Numbered from the stretch's first letter, positions 23,294 through 33,400 are shown. The stretch is DNA of 64,000 nucleotides from an uncultured Lachnospiraceae bacterium (GCA_910588875.1 CAJURT010000005.1:1-64000); one strand, 5' to 3'. The notes: generated by a model from the sequence alone, not told the origin. Translations and numbers: made by a program.

Positions 23294-23803
23294 TCAGTCA
23301 CAGCTGTTGCAGCCACAGCCATCTCCGGAAGCTGCAAGGGGCATGATTCCGGCATCCCCACAGGAACCGCAGGGGTTATTGCAGGGGTTATTGCAGGGGT
23401 TATTGCAGGGGTTATTGCAAGGATTCCCACAGATGCTGCCGCAGGAATTGTTGCAAGAGTTATTGCAGGAGTTATTGCAGGAATTATTGCAGGTATTTCC
23501 ACAGGCATTGCAGCCGTCCTGGTATCCGTTATTGTAGCCCTTGTTGTAGCCATCACGGAAGCCTGCCCGGTATGCCCGGCGGGTCTGGCTGTTGCCGCAG
23601 CCGCCGCAGCCATTACTGCAGCCGCCGCAGGTGCAAGAGTCACAGCAGCCTGTATTGCCTCCGCAAGTACCGTTCCCGTTATTGCAGTTGTTTCCACAGT
23701 TGTTATCATTACAATTACAGTTACAGCTGCAATTGCAGCTGCATCTGCAGTTCCTGCAGCACCCGATACCGATTCCCCATCTGTTACAATTACATCCACA
23801 CAT
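23294..23803 (-). CDS. Cys/Asn-repeat protein, probable spore-surface component
   Basis: A 169-residue protein of extreme composition. An N-terminal CN/CS-rich part is followed by a short central segment with Tyr/Gly/Arg (RRAYRAGFRDGYNKGYNNGYQDG, about 85-107). Next come tandem CNNS repeats (about 5 copies) and CNNP repeats (about 5 copies), and a Cys-rich end. AAAAGGAG lies 9 bp before MCGCNC; the longer frame to 23947 overlaps the cotJA upstream region. It is transcribed divergently from cotJABC. Cys-rich repeats next to coat genes suggest a cross-linked spore or coat protein, an inference. The repeats also leave long false frames open on both strands. Confidence 0.75.
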   Translation of the reverse strand: MCGCNCNRWGIGIGCCRNCRCSCNCSCNCNCNDNNCGNNCNNGNGTCGGNTGCCDSCTCGGCSNGCGGCGNSQTRRAYRAGFRDGYNKGYNNGYQDGCNACGNTCNNSCNNSCNNSCNNSCGSICGNPCNNPCNNPCNNPCNNPCGSCGDAGIMPLAASGDGCGCNSCD

Positions 23804-23970
23804 ATCTGAAAACTCCTTTTTATTTGTTTTGTAATGTATCTTATGTGGGGGTTCAGACAAGTGTGACAGACCAAAAGGGCTTTTCCCTGCACAGTGCCGG
23901 GAACATTTTCCTCTTCCTGACATATTTATATCATTAGATACTTTCAATTAAAGAAAGGAGCCTTTTATCT

Positions 23971-24336
23971 ATGAGCCAAAGCAGCAACCCACGGTGCAGC
24001 TGTTTCTGCAGGCCGCAGATCCCTGCCCCGCCCTGCATGAATACAGACTGCAAATGCAACAATGTTTTTACCCCTCCTCCCCCAATGCCCCCTATGCCTC
24101 AGTTTCAGCCCCCAACCCTTCCGGTGCAGCCTGAAAAAACGGCAATATCCGGGGGATGCGGATGCGGGACCCAACCCCCGCTTATGCCGAATACCAATTT
24201 AAACCAAATGCCAATCGGCATGGGTTATGTCCCCTGGCAGAGATGGGGACAGACGTATCCTATTGAACAAGGCTTTTCCAGGGGAACTATTTTCCCTGAA
24301 CTGGATTTTCCGTTTGTTATGGGGAGGTGCCGCTGA
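23971..24336 (+). CDS. cotJA: Spore coat protein CotJA
   Basis: A 121-residue protein. The C-terminal CotJA signature is present (MGYVPWQRWGQTYPIEQGFSRGT, then FPELDFPF). The N-terminal half is Pro/Cys-rich (CKCNN, PPPPMPPMP). AAAGGAG precedes the ATG. It overlaps cotJB by the sequence TGATG. In Bacillus the CotJ proteins sit in the inner coat, and the operon is normally driven by sigma-E in the mother cell; no promoter was assigned here. Confidence 0.88.
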   Translation: MSQSSNPRCSCFCRPQIPAPPCMNTDCKCNNVFTPPPPMPPMPQFQPPTLPVQPEKTAISGGCGCGTQPPLMPNTNLNQMPIGMGYVPWQRWGQTYPIEQGFSRGTIFPELDFPFVMGRCR

Positions 24337-24584
24337 TGACATGTGGAAATGCATTATTGCAGAAGGTATATGAAACGGGCTTTGCCCTGGATGAGGTCAC
24401 TCTGTATCTGGACACCCATCCTTCTGACAGCCAGGCCATGGAATATTATCAATATATCCAAAAGGCCAACCAGGACGCGGTAGCCGCATATGAACAATCT
24501 TATGGACCCCTGACAATAGGCCAGGTAAATGCCAGCACCTGGATCTGGGCCAACAACCCCTGGCCCTGGGAAGGAGGTATGTAA
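24336..24584 (+). CDS. cotJB: Spore coat protein CotJB
   Basis: An 82-residue protein with the CotJB pattern (ALDEVTLYLDTHPSDSQAMEYY, then YGPLTI and WIWANNPWPWEGG). The start is the ATG overlapping the cotJA stop, with GGGGAGG 8-9 bp upstream. It is followed at one base by cotJC (TAATATG), so all three genes are translationally linked. It is thought to assist CotJC assembly in the coat. Confidence 0.88.
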   Translation: MTCGNALLQKVYETGFALDEVTLYLDTHPSDSQAMEYYQYIQKANQDAVAAYEQSYGPLTIGQVNASTWIWANNPWPWEGGM

Positions 24585-24585
24585 T

Positions 24586-25215
24586 ATGTGGAGATATGAA
24601 AAACGTCTGCAATATCCGGTAAAGATCTCCCAGACCAATCCGAAGCTGGCGCAGTTCATCATCAGCCAGTACGGCGGTCCGGACGGCGAAAGCGCAGCCT
24701 CCATGCGCTATCTGTCCCAGCGGTATGCCATGCCCTACAAAAAAGGGAAGGCCATCCTCACCGATATCGGCACCGAGGAACTGGGGCATTGGGAAATCAT
24801 TGCCGCCATTGTCCACCAGCTGACCCGAAATCTGACTCCCGAAGAAATCGAGGCATCCGGCTTTGGCCCTTACTATATCGACCATACCACGGGAATCTGG
24901 CCCCAGGCAGCAGGGGGTGTGCCCTTCAATGCCTGTGAATTCCAGTCCAAAGGAGATCCGATTACGGATTTGTTTGAGGATCTGGCGGCAGAGCAGAAGG
25001 CCCGCACCACCTACGACAACATCCTGCGCATGGTCAAGGACCACGATGTGTGTGATCCCATCCGTTTCCTGAGAGAGCGGGAGATCGTCCATTTCCAGCG
25101 GTTCGGGGAAGCCCTCCGGGACGTTCAGGACCATCTGGACAGCCGCAACTTCTATGCCTTTAATCCGGCTTTTGACCAAAAGCAGAAACCTTGCAGCCCT
25201 AAAAAAACCCAATAA
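24586..25215 (+). CDS. cotJC: CotJC, manganese-catalase-like coat protein
   Basis: A 209-residue member of the Mn-catalase family in the spore coat. The ferritin-like four-helix bundle carries candidate di-manganese ligands: Glu/His in GTEELGHWE, Glu in AAEQKARTTYD and EREIVHFQRFGE. The start MWRYEKRL is preceded by GGAGG in the end of cotJB; the longer frame from 24529 lies inside cotJB. The family is thought to decompose peroxide or strengthen the coat. Confidence 0.9.
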   Translation: MWRYEKRLQYPVKISQTNPKLAQFIISQYGGPDGESAASMRYLSQRYAMPYKKGKAILTDIGTEELGHWEIIAAIVHQLTRNLTPEEIEASGFGPYYIDHTTGIWPQAAGGVPFNACEFQSKGDPITDLFEDLAAEQKARTTYDNILRMVKDHDVCDPIRFLREREIVHFQRFGEALRDVQDHLDSRNFYAFNPAFDQKQKPCSPKKTQ

Positions 25216-25227
25216 CATCAGGCATCT

Positions 25228-25289
25228 CATAACATCAGAGGTGGCGTCGGTGCCGGTTTTCCTGCACGGACGCCTCCTCTGATGTTATG
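25228..25289. terminator. Long convergent hairpin between cotJC and the CBS gene
   Basis: CATAACATCAGAGG (25228-25241) and CCTCTGATGTTATG (25276-25289) are perfectly complementary; inside them GGCGTC pairs with GACGCC. It has no clean T tract and includes the stop codon region of the CBS gene. It probably terminates both converging transcripts. Confidence 0.5.
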
Positions 25290-25716
25290 CCTGCATCTGC
25301 ACTCCCACATGCCCCGGCATTTTCTTCTCGTAAAAATACCGGATAATATCTTTTCTGGTGATAATCCCGATGAAATATCCCCTGTCATCCACAACCGGCA
25401 CAAAATTCTGGTTTAAAGCCTTATCAATCAGATCCTCCATATCCGCCTTGGCATTGACCGGCAGATTGTCCATCCGGCGGTGGATGGTCGTGACAGGAAT
25501 ACTCTCCGCCTCACGCAAATTCAGGTTATATTGGTTCTTGATCCCCCATAGCAGATCCCCTTCCGTCAATGTGCCTACATATTCCCCGTTCCGGTTCAGC
25601 ATCGGCACGGAGGAGTACTGATGAAACTCCATCCTCTCTAATGCCTGTCTGAGGGAATCCTCTTCATAGACACAGGCCACTTCACTCTTTGGTGTAATAA
25701 AAAATAAAATATTCAT
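25285..25716 (-). CDS. CBS-domain-pair protein
   Basis: A 143-residue protein made of two CBS domains (about 5-60 and 75-135; SVPMLNRNGEYVGTLTEGDLL and VPVVDDRGYFIGIITRKDIIRYF). Such modules bind adenosine nucleotides and sense energy state or regulate partners. No partner domain is attached. The start MNILFFITP has AGAGG 7 bp upstream; the in-frame extension to 25800 lacks this. It is monocistronic and convergent with cotJC. The binding partner is unknown. Confidence 0.85.
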   Translation of the reverse strand: MNILFFITPKSEVACVYEEDSLRQALERMEFHQYSSVPMLNRNGEYVGTLTEGDLLWGIKNQYNLNLREAESIPVTTIHRRMDNLPVNAKADMEDLIDKALNQNFVPVVDDRGYFIGIITRKDIIRYFYEKKMPGHVGVQMQA

Positions 25717-25902
25717 ATGTACCTCTGTTGCTTTCCTTTGTTTTGCTATGCCACGCTGTCTCTGCGTTTCCTGCCTGTTGGCAAATTCTTTGCACTGCAT
25801 TGCTTTCTATTTCGTAATCAGTATATCATATGAAACACAACTATTTATGAACACTTTATTAAAAAACCTTAAAAAAAATAAACTTTACCGTAATATTGCA
25901 CA

Positions 25903-25950
25903 AAAGACCGCTGCAAGCACCCATATCTGAGTTTCTTGCAGCGGCCTTTG
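25903..25950. terminator. Terminator of the spoIID-spoIIQ operon
   Basis: CCGCTGCAAG (25908-25917) and CTTGCAGCGG (25935-25944) form a perfect stem. TCTTTTG follows on the minus strand. Confidence 0.75.
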
Positions 25951-25965
25951 CTTCCCCCGGGACTA

Positions 25966-26757
25966 TTATTCCAGATAGTCCAGCGGATCAATCGCAACTC
26001 CCTGATAGTTCATCTGGAAATACAGATTGCTTCCTTCCACCGTATAGTATTTGGTAGGCTCTGCCACATATCCCAAAAGCTGCCCTTTCTCCAGATACTC
26101 CCCTTCCACGGCCGTCACTTCCTTGAGCTGGCCGCAGACCGCCGTATATTCGTTTCCCAGATCCAGCATCAGATAATTGCCAATCTCCTCATTGACACCT
26201 ACCTCTGCCACCCGGGCGTTGGCCGGGGCATAAACCGGGCTGCTGACCTCACCCTGAATCACCAGGGCCGGATTGCATTTGTACTGATCCAGTGTGGGGA
26301 AATAGATGGTGGAATCCATGCTGTAATCCAGCACTACATTTCCCATAACCGGCCAGCCGACCCGGCTGGTATCCGCAAAATCCAGCACCAATGCTTTAGC
26401 TGCATCCTGCCCTGTACCTACGGCCTTTGCCTCCGGCAAGGCCTTGCCGGAAGAACCTTTTGCTTCCTCCTGCACCACCGTATCCGGATTTGATTCCTGC
26501 TTTGCCACTTTTTCCTGTGTCTTTTCCGGCACCGGCTTTGCATTGGATTCCCCTGCCACCGATACCTGTGATTCTGTTTCCGTCTCTCCGGCCAGAAGAT
26601 TTTCCTGTCCCTGCATTTCCACATAGGGATTCTGCTCCTGCCCGTCTCCTCTGTTCATTGTAACAACGCCTGCTGCGGCAACTATAGTCAGCAGGCCAAG
26701 CACCAGCATGACAAGGAATAGTTTGTCCTTGAACATTTGATTGATTCTCTCTTTCAC
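25966..26757 (-). CDS. spoIIQ: SpoIIQ-like M23 (LytM) engulfment protein, degenerate active site
   Basis: A 263-residue protein. The N-terminus is cytoplasmic with one membrane anchor (about 12-33), followed by a Glu/Gln/Lys-rich linker (40-115) and a C-terminal LytM-fold domain (130-263). In sporulation SpoIIQ is in the forespore membrane and binds SpoIIIAH across the intermembrane space. The LytM zinc ligands are not seen: the expected H-x(n)-D region reads NPALVIQG and the HxH motif reads LYFQMN, so it is probably structural only. The start is GTG with GAGGTGAT upstream. It follows spoIID by 41 bp, the usual clostridial pair. Confidence 0.82.
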   Translation of the reverse strand: MKERINQMFKDKLFLVMLVLGLLTIVAAAGVVTMNRGDGQEQNPYVEMQGQENLLAGETETESQVSVAGESNAKPVPEKTQEKVAKQESNPDTVVQEEAKGSSGKALPEAKAVGTGQDAAKALVLDFADTSRVGWPVMGNVVLDYSMDSTIYFPTLDQYKCNPALVIQGEVSSPVYAPANARVAEVGVNEEIGNYLMLDLGNEYTAVCGQLKEVTAVEGEYLEKGQLLGYVAEPTKYYTVEGSNLYFQMNYQGVAIDPLDYLE

Positions 26758-26798
26758 CGTTTATCACCTCGGTAGTAGTTTTACCAAAGTGACCCGAG

Positions 26799-27869
26799 TT
26801 ATTCAGGAATTAAAGAGATATTTTTATAATAGTGATTTAAAATGTCCTCGTATCCCCAGCCGGATTTGGCCATATCATTTGCCCCCGCCTGGCTCAGCCC
26901 ATAGCCATGCCCCCTGCCACGTACCCGGGCACGGATGGTTTCACTGTCCCCTTCCAGGCTGAAGCATGGTGACGGAAGCCCCAGGGCATACTGGATTTCG
27001 TCCCCGGAATAGATCCCCTCTCCGATCTTTACTTCCACCATATAGCCTGCATCATCCTTTTTTACCGTTTGGATCTGTGCCGGCAGCTGTTCTGCCGTAA
27101 CCGCTGCTGCCCCTGGAATCTGGCTGATGTTTGCTGCAAACACAGACCGGCTCCATTCCAATATCTGCATATAATCCTCATGCCTGGTATCCGACACACT
27201 CTCCACCGACTGAAGATAAGGGAAATCCGATTCCCCGTTGCGTGTCCGTCCCCCGCTCATCCCATGGAACAGCGGCAGGATGCAACGCCCCTCATACTGC
27301 ATTACCACTCCCTTTGTTGCTTTTGCCGCCTCCTGGCACCGCTTTAACCCACCAAACAGTTTTTCCCGGTCTGCCCCAAAGTAGCCTTTCGCCTCCCCCA
27401 GATAGTCTAAATCCAATTCCTCTTCATAAATCTCTGTCCGGCTGTCCATTAACCGGTAGATGTAGGTCCTGGCAATCACTGCCTGGCATTTGAGAGCCTC
27501 CATTTCATAATCCGTATCTATCTGGCACGCCATCACCCCTGGCAGATACTCCTCCAAATCAATATAAGTCCGCACCCCTTTCCTCTCAACCAGAATTTTT
27601 CTCCTTGCCAATTCCCCCTCCCCCGCTTCCTGGGATTTTTCCCCCGGATTCCCTGTTTTCCCGGCTTCCCCTCCGGCAGCTGCCTCAACTCCCTCTTCTC
27701 CCTCCAACTCTCCCCCAATGCTTTCCTCCTGCCCCCCGGCCTGTCCCTCCGCCCCGGCCTCTGCCCCCATTTTCGCCTCTGCCTCCATCCCTGCCGCCCG
27801 CATCCACACCAGAGAAACCATCCACGGCATCAACAGCATAGCTGTCACTGCAATCACCCATCTGCGCAT
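26799..27869 (-). CDS. spoIID: Stage II sporulation protein D (SpoIID)
   Basis: A 356-residue lytic transglycosylase, acting with SpoIIM and SpoIIP to thin septal peptidoglycan and drive engulfment. The N-terminal membrane anchor is at about 5-27, then a low-complexity Glu/Gly/Ala linker (30-90). The catalytic domain shows VKTYIDLEEYLPGVMACQI-like sequence with the key Glu (EEYLPGV), ALKCQAVIARTY, SGGRTRNGES and RGRGHGYGLSQAGANDMA. GGAGGG lies about 11 bp before the ATG, within the glgP terminator stem. The operon partner is spoIIQ. Confidence 0.92.
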   Translation of the reverse strand: MRRWVIAVTAMLLMPWMVSLVWMRAAGMEAEAKMGAEAGAEGQAGGQEESIGGELEGEEGVEAAAGGEAGKTGNPGEKSQEAGEGELARRKILVERKGVRTYIDLEEYLPGVMACQIDTDYEMEALKCQAVIARTYIYRLMDSRTEIYEEELDLDYLGEAKGYFGADREKLFGGLKRCQEAAKATKGVVMQYEGRCILPLFHGMSGGRTRNGESDFPYLQSVESVSDTRHEDYMQILEWSRSVFAANISQIPGAAAVTAEQLPAQIQTVKKDDAGYMVEVKIGEGIYSGDEIQYALGLPSPCFSLEGDSETIRARVRGRGHGYGLSQAGANDMAKSGWGYEDILNHYYKNISLIPE

Positions 27870-27914
27870 AAAAAAAGAATCCCTCCTGACTACTATCAGT
27901 CTATGAAGGGATTC
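27870..27914 (-). terminator. glgP terminator overlapping the spoIID ribosome-binding site
   Basis: GAATCCCT (27877-27884) and AGGGATTC (27907-27914) pair. On the minus strand T7 follows directly, and the spoIID ATG comes after the T tract. The stem includes the spoIID Shine-Dalgarno AGGAGGG. Confidence 0.7.
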
Positions 27915-27959
27915 CTTCTTCTATCACTGGTTATTCAAAAAGATTTCCGTACATCCTGC

Positions 27960-30413
27960 TTACATTTCAACCTTTACCTTATCCAAATGCCAGATATCCT
28001 TTACATACTCCTCAATTGTCCGGTCAGAGGAGAACTTGCCGCAGCAGGCCACGTTCATCATTGCTGCCCGCGCCCACCATTTCTGATCCCGGTACTTCTC
28101 ATCCACCTTCTTCTGGGCGTCCGCATACATCCGGAAATCCTTCAGGATGAAATAGGTGTCCGCCCGGTTGCTGCTCCGGGTGTTCAGCAGCGAATTGTAA
28201 ATATCCCGGAACAGTTCCGTATCATAGGGGGAGAAATACCCGTTGATCAGCTGCATCAGCACATGGCGGATATCCTGGTCATTGTTAAAGATCTGCATCG
28301 GGTCGTAGGAGCGGTTCTTCTCCAGTTCAATAATCTCGTCAGAGGAAGTGCCGAAGATAAAGGCATTCTCCTCCCCTACCTCCTCCACGATCTCCACATT
28401 GGCGCCGTCCATGGTTCCGATGGTCAGGGCTCCGTTTAACATAAACTTCATGTTGCCCGTACCGCTGGCCTCCTTGCTGGCGGTGGAGATCTGCTCGCTC
28501 ACATCTGCCGCCGCAAAGATAATCTCCGCATTGCTTACCCGGTAATCCTCAATAAATACCACCTTCAGCTTATTGTTGATGGAGCGGTCATTGTTGATCA
28601 CATCCGCCACGGCATTGATCAGCTTAATGGTCAGCTTGGCAATCTTATAACCTGCCGCCGCCTTGGCGCCGAAGATAAAGGTTCTGGGAACCATATCCAG
28701 GTTCGGGTTCTCCTTCACCTGATTGTACAGATACATCACATGGAGGATATTCATCAGCTGCCGCTTATACTCATGGAGCCGCTTTACCTGCACGTCAAAG
28801 ATGGAACGCGGATCCACGTCAATGCCATTATGTTCCTTGATATATTTGGCCAGGCGCAGCTTGTTCTGGTACTTGATGTTCATAAACTCATGCTGGCATT
28901 TCTCGTCATCCACATACAGTTTCAGCTTGCTGATAGCCGAAAGGTCAGTGATCCACTCATCCCCTACCTTGGAGGTCACCCAGTCAGCCAGCAGCGGGTT
29001 GCCGTGGAGCAGAAAACGCCTCTGGGTAATGCCGTTGGTCTTGTTGTTGAATTTCTCCGGCATCATCTCATAGAAATCCTTCAGTTCCTGGTGCTTTAAG
29101 ATCTCTGTGTGCAGCCGGGCCACACCGTTGACCGAGAAACTTCCGGCAATGGCCATATGGGCCATGCGGACCTGGCCGTCATAGATGATGGACATCTTGG
29201 CGATCTTTTGCTGGTCATTGGGGTACATCTGGCGGATCTGGTTCTGGAACCGGCGGTTAATCTCCTCCACAATCTGATAGATTCTCGGCAGAAGGCGGGA
29301 GAATAGTTCAATGGGCCACTTCTCCAGAGCCTCCGCCATAATGGTATGGTTGGTGTAGGCACAGGTCTTGGTGGTCACATCCCAGGCTTCCTCCCAGCTT
29401 AAGCCATAATCATCCAGCAGGATCCGCATCAGTTCCGCCACTGCCACCGTGGGGTGGGTGTCGTTCAGCTGGAATACATTCTTCTCATGGAATTTGCGCA
29501 CATCATCATGCTTCTCCATGTACTTGGCCACTGCACGCTGCACGCTGGCAGAAATGAAGAAATACTGCTGCTTCAGACGCAGTTCCTTCCCCGCATAGTG
29601 GCTGTCATTGGGGTAAAGCACGTCACAGATGGTCTTGGCTAAATTCTCCTGCTCCACTGCCTTGTGGTAATCCCCCTTGTCAAAGGACTCCAGGCTGAAG
29701 GTATTGATGGGCTGGGCATCCCAGATCCGCAGGGTGTTGACCACATTGTTGCCATAGCCTACAATCGGCAGGTCATAGGGCACAGCCAGCACGGACTGAT
29801 AACCCTCCTGCACAAACTTCTCATGGCCGTTCTCATAGGCCACACGAACATAGCCGCCGAATTTAACCTCCGTGGAGTACTCGGAACGGCGCACCTCAAA
29901 GGGGTTGCCGTCCTTTAACCACTCATCCGGCACCTCTACCTGAAAACCGTTCTCAATTTTCTGTTTAAACATTCCGTAATGATAGCGGATACCGCAGCCA
30001 TAGGCCGGATATCCCAGAGTGGCCAGGGAATCCAGGAAGCAGGCAGCCAGCCTCCCCAGGCCGCCGTTGCCCAGGGCCGGATCCGGCTCCTGGTCCTCAA
30101 TCACGTTTAAATCAAGGCCCATCTCGTCCAGCACTTCCTTAATCTCGTCCCGGGCCATGATATTGATAATGTTGTTGCCCAGGGCACGCCCCATCAGAAA
30201 CTCCATGGACAGGTAATACACGGTCTTGGCATCCTTCTTGGCATACGTCTTCTGTGAGGCAATCCACTCGTCAATGATCACGTCCTTGACTGCATAGGAC
30301 ACTGCCTGGAACATCTGTGCAGGCGTCGCCTCGTCAATCGTCCTGCGGTACAGATTCTTTACATTATAAATCACAGATTTTTTAAACTCTTCCTTGTTAA
30401 ATACCTTGCTCAT
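27960..30413 (-). CDS. glgP: Glycogen/alpha-glucan phosphorylase
   Basis: An 817-residue GT35 enzyme that releases glucose 1-phosphate from alpha-1,4 glucan with PLP. The PLP region is clear (EASGTGNMKFMLNGALTIGTMDGANVEI, about 640-670) and the N-terminal part has GLGNGGLGRLAACFLDS. The length is standard. The start MSKVFNKEE has AAAAGGAG 8 bp upstream; the longer frame to 30449 lies within the ileS end. It follows ileS by 28 bp, so it may be reached by transcripts from the ileS T-box promoter. It works with GlgX (4.6-6.7 kb). Confidence 0.95.
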   Translation of the reverse strand: MSKVFNKEEFKKSVIYNVKNLYRRTIDEATPAQMFQAVSYAVKDVIIDEWIASQKTYAKKDAKTVYYLSMEFLMGRALGNNIINIMARDEIKEVLDEMGLDLNVIEDQEPDPALGNGGLGRLAACFLDSLATLGYPAYGCGIRYHYGMFKQKIENGFQVEVPDEWLKDGNPFEVRRSEYSTEVKFGGYVRVAYENGHEKFVQEGYQSVLAVPYDLPIVGYGNNVVNTLRIWDAQPINTFSLESFDKGDYHKAVEQENLAKTICDVLYPNDSHYAGKELRLKQQYFFISASVQRAVAKYMEKHDDVRKFHEKNVFQLNDTHPTVAVAELMRILLDDYGLSWEEAWDVTTKTCAYTNHTIMAEALEKWPIELFSRLLPRIYQIVEEINRRFQNQIRQMYPNDQQKIAKMSIIYDGQVRMAHMAIAGSFSVNGVARLHTEILKHQELKDFYEMMPEKFNNKTNGITQRRFLLHGNPLLADWVTSKVGDEWITDLSAISKLKLYVDDEKCQHEFMNIKYQNKLRLAKYIKEHNGIDVDPRSIFDVQVKRLHEYKRQLMNILHVMYLYNQVKENPNLDMVPRTFIFGAKAAAGYKIAKLTIKLINAVADVINNDRSINNKLKVVFIEDYRVSNAEIIFAAADVSEQISTASKEASGTGNMKFMLNGALTIGTMDGANVEIVEEVGEENAFIFGTSSDEIIELEKNRSYDPMQIFNNDQDIRHVLMQLINGYFSPYDTELFRDIYNSLLNTRSSNRADTYFILKDFRMYADAQKKVDEKYRDQKWWARAAMMNVACCGKFSSDRTIEEYVKDIWHLDKVKVEM

Positions 30414-30441
30414 GCTCGCTCTCCTTTTAACCGCTGCACTC

Positions 30442-33400
30442 TCAGGCACCCGCGGTTTTTTTCACTCCCAAAGTTGTCTTCTCGCCGTTGATATTCCATT
30501 CCTTGGCATACCCCTCCGTCTCTCCTGTACGGATCTGGTCTGCCAGCACTTCCCTGGCAATGGTCTCTCTATGTGTCTCCAAAAGCCCGGCAATCCGCTC
30601 ATTTCCCTCCTGATACACACAGATGTGGTCCGTCACTTCAAATCCGGCTTCCTTACGCATCGTCTGAATCTTGCTCACCAGTTCCCGGACAAACCCTTCC
30701 TCCACCAGTTCCGGCGTCAGATTGGTGTCCATGGCCACCGTAACCTGATTGTCACCCTCAGACACATAGCCGTCGGTCTGGGCCATGTCAATCAGCAGAT
30801 CCTCTTCCCTTAACACCACCATCTCGCCGCCGAACTCGAACTTCAAAGCTCCCTCGGCCTTCAAGGTATCCATGGCAGCATTCCCGTCGATCTCCGCCAG
30901 GGCCTTGCGGATATTTCCCAGCTGCTTGCCGTACTTTGGCCCGACCGTCTTTAGCTGGGGCTTGAAGCTATAGGTGGTAAAGCTGCGCACATCCTCCACA
31001 AATTCCACGGATTTCACATTCAGTTCATCCTCAATGATCTCCACGTAGAAGGGGGACAGCTCATGGTCTGCCTTCACAAACATCTTCCCGATGGGCTGGC
31101 GGTTCTTTAAGTTGGCCGTATTCCTGGCCGCCCGGCCCAGCACCACGATCTTCAGGACCTCATCCATATCTGCTTCCAGCTGAGTGTCAATATGGCTCTC
31201 CTCCACTGCCGGGAAGTCACACAAGTGTACACTCTCCGGCGCACCCTTGTCAATGCTTCTCACCAGGTTCTGGTAAATGTCCTCCGTCATAAAAGGAATC
31301 ATGGGCGCCGCCGCCTTGGCCGTCGTCACCAAAGCCGTATACAGGGTCATATAGGCATTGATCTTATCCTGCTCCATACCCTTGGCCCAGAAACGCTCCC
31401 GGCTCCGTCTCACATACCAGTTGCTCATATCATCCACAAACTCCTGCAGAGCCCGGGCAGCCTCCGGAATCCGGTAATCCGCCAGGTTCTCATCCACGCT
31501 CTTTACCATGGAATTCATCTTGGATAAGAGCCACTTATCCATCACCGGCAGCTTCTCATATTCCAATTCATACCGGGTGGCATCGAACTGGTCAATATTG
31601 GCATACAGCACAAAGAAGGCATAGGTGTTCCACAGGGTTCCCATGAACTTGCGCTGTCCCTCCTGCACTGCCTTCCCGTGGAAACGGTTCGGCAGCCAGG
31701 GAGCGCTGTTAATATAGAAATACCAGCGGATCGCGTCCGCCCCGTAAGTAGCCAGGGCGTCAAAGGGATCCACCGCATTGCCCTTGCTCTTGCTCATCTT
31801 CTGGCCGTTCTCGTCCTGCACATGCCCAAGCACAATCACATTCTTATAGGGCGCCTGGTTAAAGATCAGGGTGGAAATGGCCAGCAGGGAATAGAACCAT
31901 CCCCGGGTCTGATCCACTGCCTCGGAGATAAAGTCCGCCGGGAACTGCTGCCGGAACAATTCCTGGTTCTCAAAGGGATAGTGATGCTGGGCAAAGGGCA
32001 TGGCTCCGGAATCAAACCAGCAGTCAATGACCTCCGGCACCCGCTTCATCTGCTCTCCACACTCCGGGCAGGTAAGGGTTACCTCATCGATAAAAGGCCG
32101 GTGCAGTTCGATATTCTCCGGACAGTTCGGGGACATTGCCTTTAACTCCTCAATACTGCCGACCGAATGCTGATGGCCGCACCCGCAGCACTCCCAGATA
32201 TTCAGGGGAGTCCCCCAGTACCGGTTACGGCTGATGCCCCAATCCTGCACATTCTCCAGCCAGTCGCCAAAACGTCCCTTGCCGATGCTCTCCGGAATCC
32301 AGTTGATGGTATTGTTATTGCGGATCAAATCCTCCTTCACCGCCGTCATCTTGATAAACCAGGATTCCCGCGCATAGTAAATCAGCGGCGTATCGCAGCG
32401 CCAGCAGTGGGGATAGCTGTGCTCAAAGGAGGGCGCCGAGAACAGCAGGCCCTTTTCCTCCAGTTCCTTTAGTACCAGGGGATCCGCCTTCTTCACAAAA
32501 GTGCCTGCCCAGGGAGTCTCCCCGGTCATCTCACCCTTGGCATCCACCAGCTGCACAAAGGGGAGGTCGTATTTGCGTCCCACCTTGGAGTCATCCTCAC
32601 CAAAGGCCGGCGCAATGTGTACCACACCGGTACCGTCTGTCAAGGTTACATACGTGTCACATACTACATAAAATGCTTTCTTCTTCTGTCTCTCGCAAAC
32701 CGAATTGGCATAGGGAAGCAGAGGTTCGTATTCCTTGTATTCCAGGTCCTTTCCCTGATAACGTTCCAGAACCGTATATTCTCCCTCCAGAACCGTATCG
32801 CACAAAGCCTCCGCCAGATAGTAGGTATAGTCACCGCTTTTAACCTTCACATAACTCTCATCCGGATTCACACATAATGCCACGTTGCTGGGCAAAGTCC
32901 AGGGCGTGGTGGTCCATGCCAGAATATAGGCATCCTCACCCTTGACCGGGAAACGGGCAATGGCGGAACGCTCTTTCACATCCTTATACCCCTGGGCCAC
33001 CTCATGGCTGGACAAAGGGGTCCCGCAGCGCGGGCAGTAGGGCACAATCTTAAATCCCTTGTAGAGCAGCCCCTTTTCCCAGATCTGCTTCAATGCCCAC
33101 CACTCCGACTCAATAAAATCATTGTGGTAGGTGACATAGGGATTATCCATGTCTGCCCAAAAGCCTACAGTGCCGGAGAAATCCTCCCACATCCCCTTGT
33201 ACTTCCAGACACTCTCCTTACAATGGGCAATGAAGGGCTCCAGGCCGTACTGCTCGATCTGCTCCTTGCCGTCTAAGCCCAGCATCCGCTCCACTTCCAG
33301 TTCCACCGGCAGGCCATGGGTATCCCATCCTGCTTTTCGGGGAACCATGCTTCCCTTCATGGCCCGGTAGCGGGGAATCATATCCTTGATCACCCGGGTC

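Noticed and set aside
23400..23520. CRISPR-like array of short direct repeats
   Set aside because: The 12-bp units are continuous without spacers and encode CNNS/CNNP peptide repeats, so this is a coding tandem repeat.
23188..23892. 234-codon frame with AITPAITP repeats, and similar plus-strand frames
   Set aside because: They are other readings of the CNNS/CNNP repeat DNA. Only the Cys/Asn frame has a ribosome-binding site at its start.
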